Assembly: GCA_021799835.1 (NCBI GenBank)
Contig: JAJYZQ010000035.1
Span: 1 to 5,749, forward strand
Length of the DNA: 5,749 bases
Source: a bacterium
Lineage (GTDB): Bacteria > Patescibacteriota > Minisyncoccia > JAJYZQ01
Reading direction: 5' to 3'
Part shown: piece by piece, positions 4,749-5,749 of the stretch
Position numbering within the stretch: position 1 is the stretch's first letter
Layout of the letters: every line of letters begins with the position of its first letter
Notes under the pieces: generated by a model
Database searches by the model: none
Seen by the model: the letters and a program-made list of their open reading frames with translations, nothing else
Told to the model about the DNA's origin: nothing
Position numbers and translations under genes: made by a program

Positions 4749-5749
4749 AGGTCTTAATGTTTGGATGGGAGCTGCCCCCTTTCAATAGTGGAGGGCTGGG
4801 CGTAGCCTGTTACAATTTAGCGAAGAATATATCAGATGAACACAATGAAGTATTTTTTGTGCTTCCCCATAAGGTGCGCGTGCGCGCAGATTTTCCCGTT
4901 CTTTTTGCAGACACTGTCCAGGAAATAACTTCTATCAATGATTATATTTCTCCGTATATTTCCACATCATATTATGAAGAGTTTTTGAAGGAGAACAGCA
5001 ATCCGCTTTATAAGCGTACCCTGTTGGAAGAAGTTTGGCAGTATGCATTAAATGCTCGCGCACTCATTACGCGCACGCCGTTTGACATCATTCATGCCCA
5101 TGATTGGCTGAGCTTCCCTGCGGGCATTATAGCAAAACGCATAACCGGTAGGCCTCTTATCGCTCATATTCACGCAACAGAGTTTGACCGCACGGGCGGA
5201 ACGGGCGTCAATCAAGCAGTATATGATATTGAGCGAGTAGGAATGGAAGCGGCAAATCAAGTTATTGCGGTCAGTGATTTTACACGCCAGAAAATTATCA
5301 CGCACTATGGCATTGATCCGCGCAAGATCTCTGTGGTGCATAATGGATTGGATGCAGAATTTTTAGCGCAACATACTGTAAGGGATGTTCGCGGACTCCA
5401 TGGCAAGCCGATGGTGCTGTTTGTTGGCCGCATCACTCTGCAAAAAGGGCCGGATTACTTTGTGCGCGTAGCGCGGCGAGTTCTTCAGTATGTGCCGCAA
5501 GCGGTATTTGTAATGGCAGGCAGCGGTGATATGGAACGGCAGGTTATTGAAGAAGCCGCGCGAGAGGGTTTGGGCACGCATTTCCTGTTCGCGGGATTTT
5601 TGCGCGGCAAAGAGCTGATGCGTTTGTATCGCATGGCACATATTTATGTTATGCCATCGGTTTCTGAGCCATTTGGCATTACACCGCTTGAAGCGCTCTC
5701 GCAGCATACGCCGGTGCTTATTTCGCGGGAGTCGGGCGTGAGCGAAGTC
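4745..5749 (+). CDS. Glycogen/starch-synthase-like glycosyltransferase (GT4/GT5-type), C-terminus beyond the window
   Basis: There are 335 open codons to the right edge; relatives are about 400-480 residues, so the end is missing. MFGWELPPFNSGGLG (5-19) carries the GG(L)G donor loop typical of ADP/UDP-glucose-using synthases. HAHDWLSFPAG at 117-127 and HIHATEFDR at 141-149 (catalytic-type His143) match the glycogen/starch synthase N-domain. VIAVSDFTRQKI (173-184) and VVHNGLD (197-203) precede the linker. In the donor domain, FVGRITLQKG (226-235) supplies R229 and K234. E308-PFGITPL-E316 is the E-x7-E pair, followed by the SGVSEV stretch cut by the edge. Related proteins make glycogen, maltose-1-phosphate or surface glucans; which applies here is unclear, and no branching enzyme or amylase is visible in the window. 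The ATG at 4745 begins the canonical first strand, lacks a Shine-Dalgarno, and overlaps the upstream frame's stop as ATGA. Confidence 0.94.
   Translation, partial: MKVLMFGWELPPFNSGGLGVACYNLAKNISDEHNEVFFVLPHKVRVRADFPVLFADTVQEITSINDYISPYISTSYYEEFLKENSNPLYKRTLLEEVWQYALNARALITRTPFDIIHAHDWLSFPAGIIAKRITGRPLIAHIHATEFDRTGGTGVNQAVYDIERVGMEAANQVIAVSDFTRQKIITHYGIDPRKISVVHNGLDAEFLAQHTVRDVRGLHGKPMVLFVGRITLQKGPDYFVRVARRVLQYVPQAVFVMAGSGDMERQVIEEAAREGLGTHFLFAGFLRGKELMRLYRMAHIYVMPSVSEPFGITPLEALSQHTPVLISRESGVSEV

Noticed and set aside
1..5749. CRISPR array, tRNA, rRNA or insertion sequence
   Set aside because: No regularly spaced repeats, cloverleaf-like sequence, rRNA signature, transposase motif or terminal inverted repeats were seen on either strand.

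Overview
The window reads like a bacterial surface-polysaccharide or envelope locus with compact, closely packed genes. The organism cannot be named from sequence alone. Moderate GC, several tiny single-pass membrane proteins, start codons mostly without Shine-Dalgarno sequences, and a glycogen-synthase-like glycosyltransferase beginning MFGWELPPFNSGG would fit a Patescibacteria/CPR genome. That placement is inference and other phyla are not excluded. TGA and TAA both act as ordinary stops in the long genes.

Left part (1-789, minus strand): the N-terminal 263 codons of an extended SDR, a nucleotide-sugar epimerase/dehydratase-like NAD(P)-dependent enzyme, running off the left edge. Middle part (790-2105): a cluster of three small single-TM proteins of unknown function. 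They are 120 aa on plus, 71 aa on minus and convergent with it, and 121 aa on plus with a Pro/Ala/Gly-rich tail. The 71-aa and 121-aa genes are driven back to back by two clear sigma70-like promoters (1500-1569). The leader of the 121-aa gene holds a possible leaderless 23-codon uORF. A strong hairpin terminator (2076-2105) closes this block.

Right part (2108-5749): three GT-B retaining glycosyltransferases on the plus strand. Two GT4-type enzymes (2148-3275 and 3253-4377) overlap by 23 nt and form one transcription unit. A near-consensus promoter then begins inside the stop codon of the second. It is followed by a 367-bp gap holding an open frame broken by one TGA, whose final stop forms an ATGA overlap with the third glycosyltransferase (4745 to beyond the right edge). 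That third enzyme resembles glycogen/starch synthases and related GT4 enzymes.

Taken together, the SDR could supply or modify a nucleotide sugar and the glycosyltransferases could assemble a cell-surface or storage glycan. This pathway link rests on co-location and family membership only. The less ordinary points are the SD-less, near-leaderless gene starts, the possible leaderless uORF, and the interrupted frame before the third glycosyltransferase.
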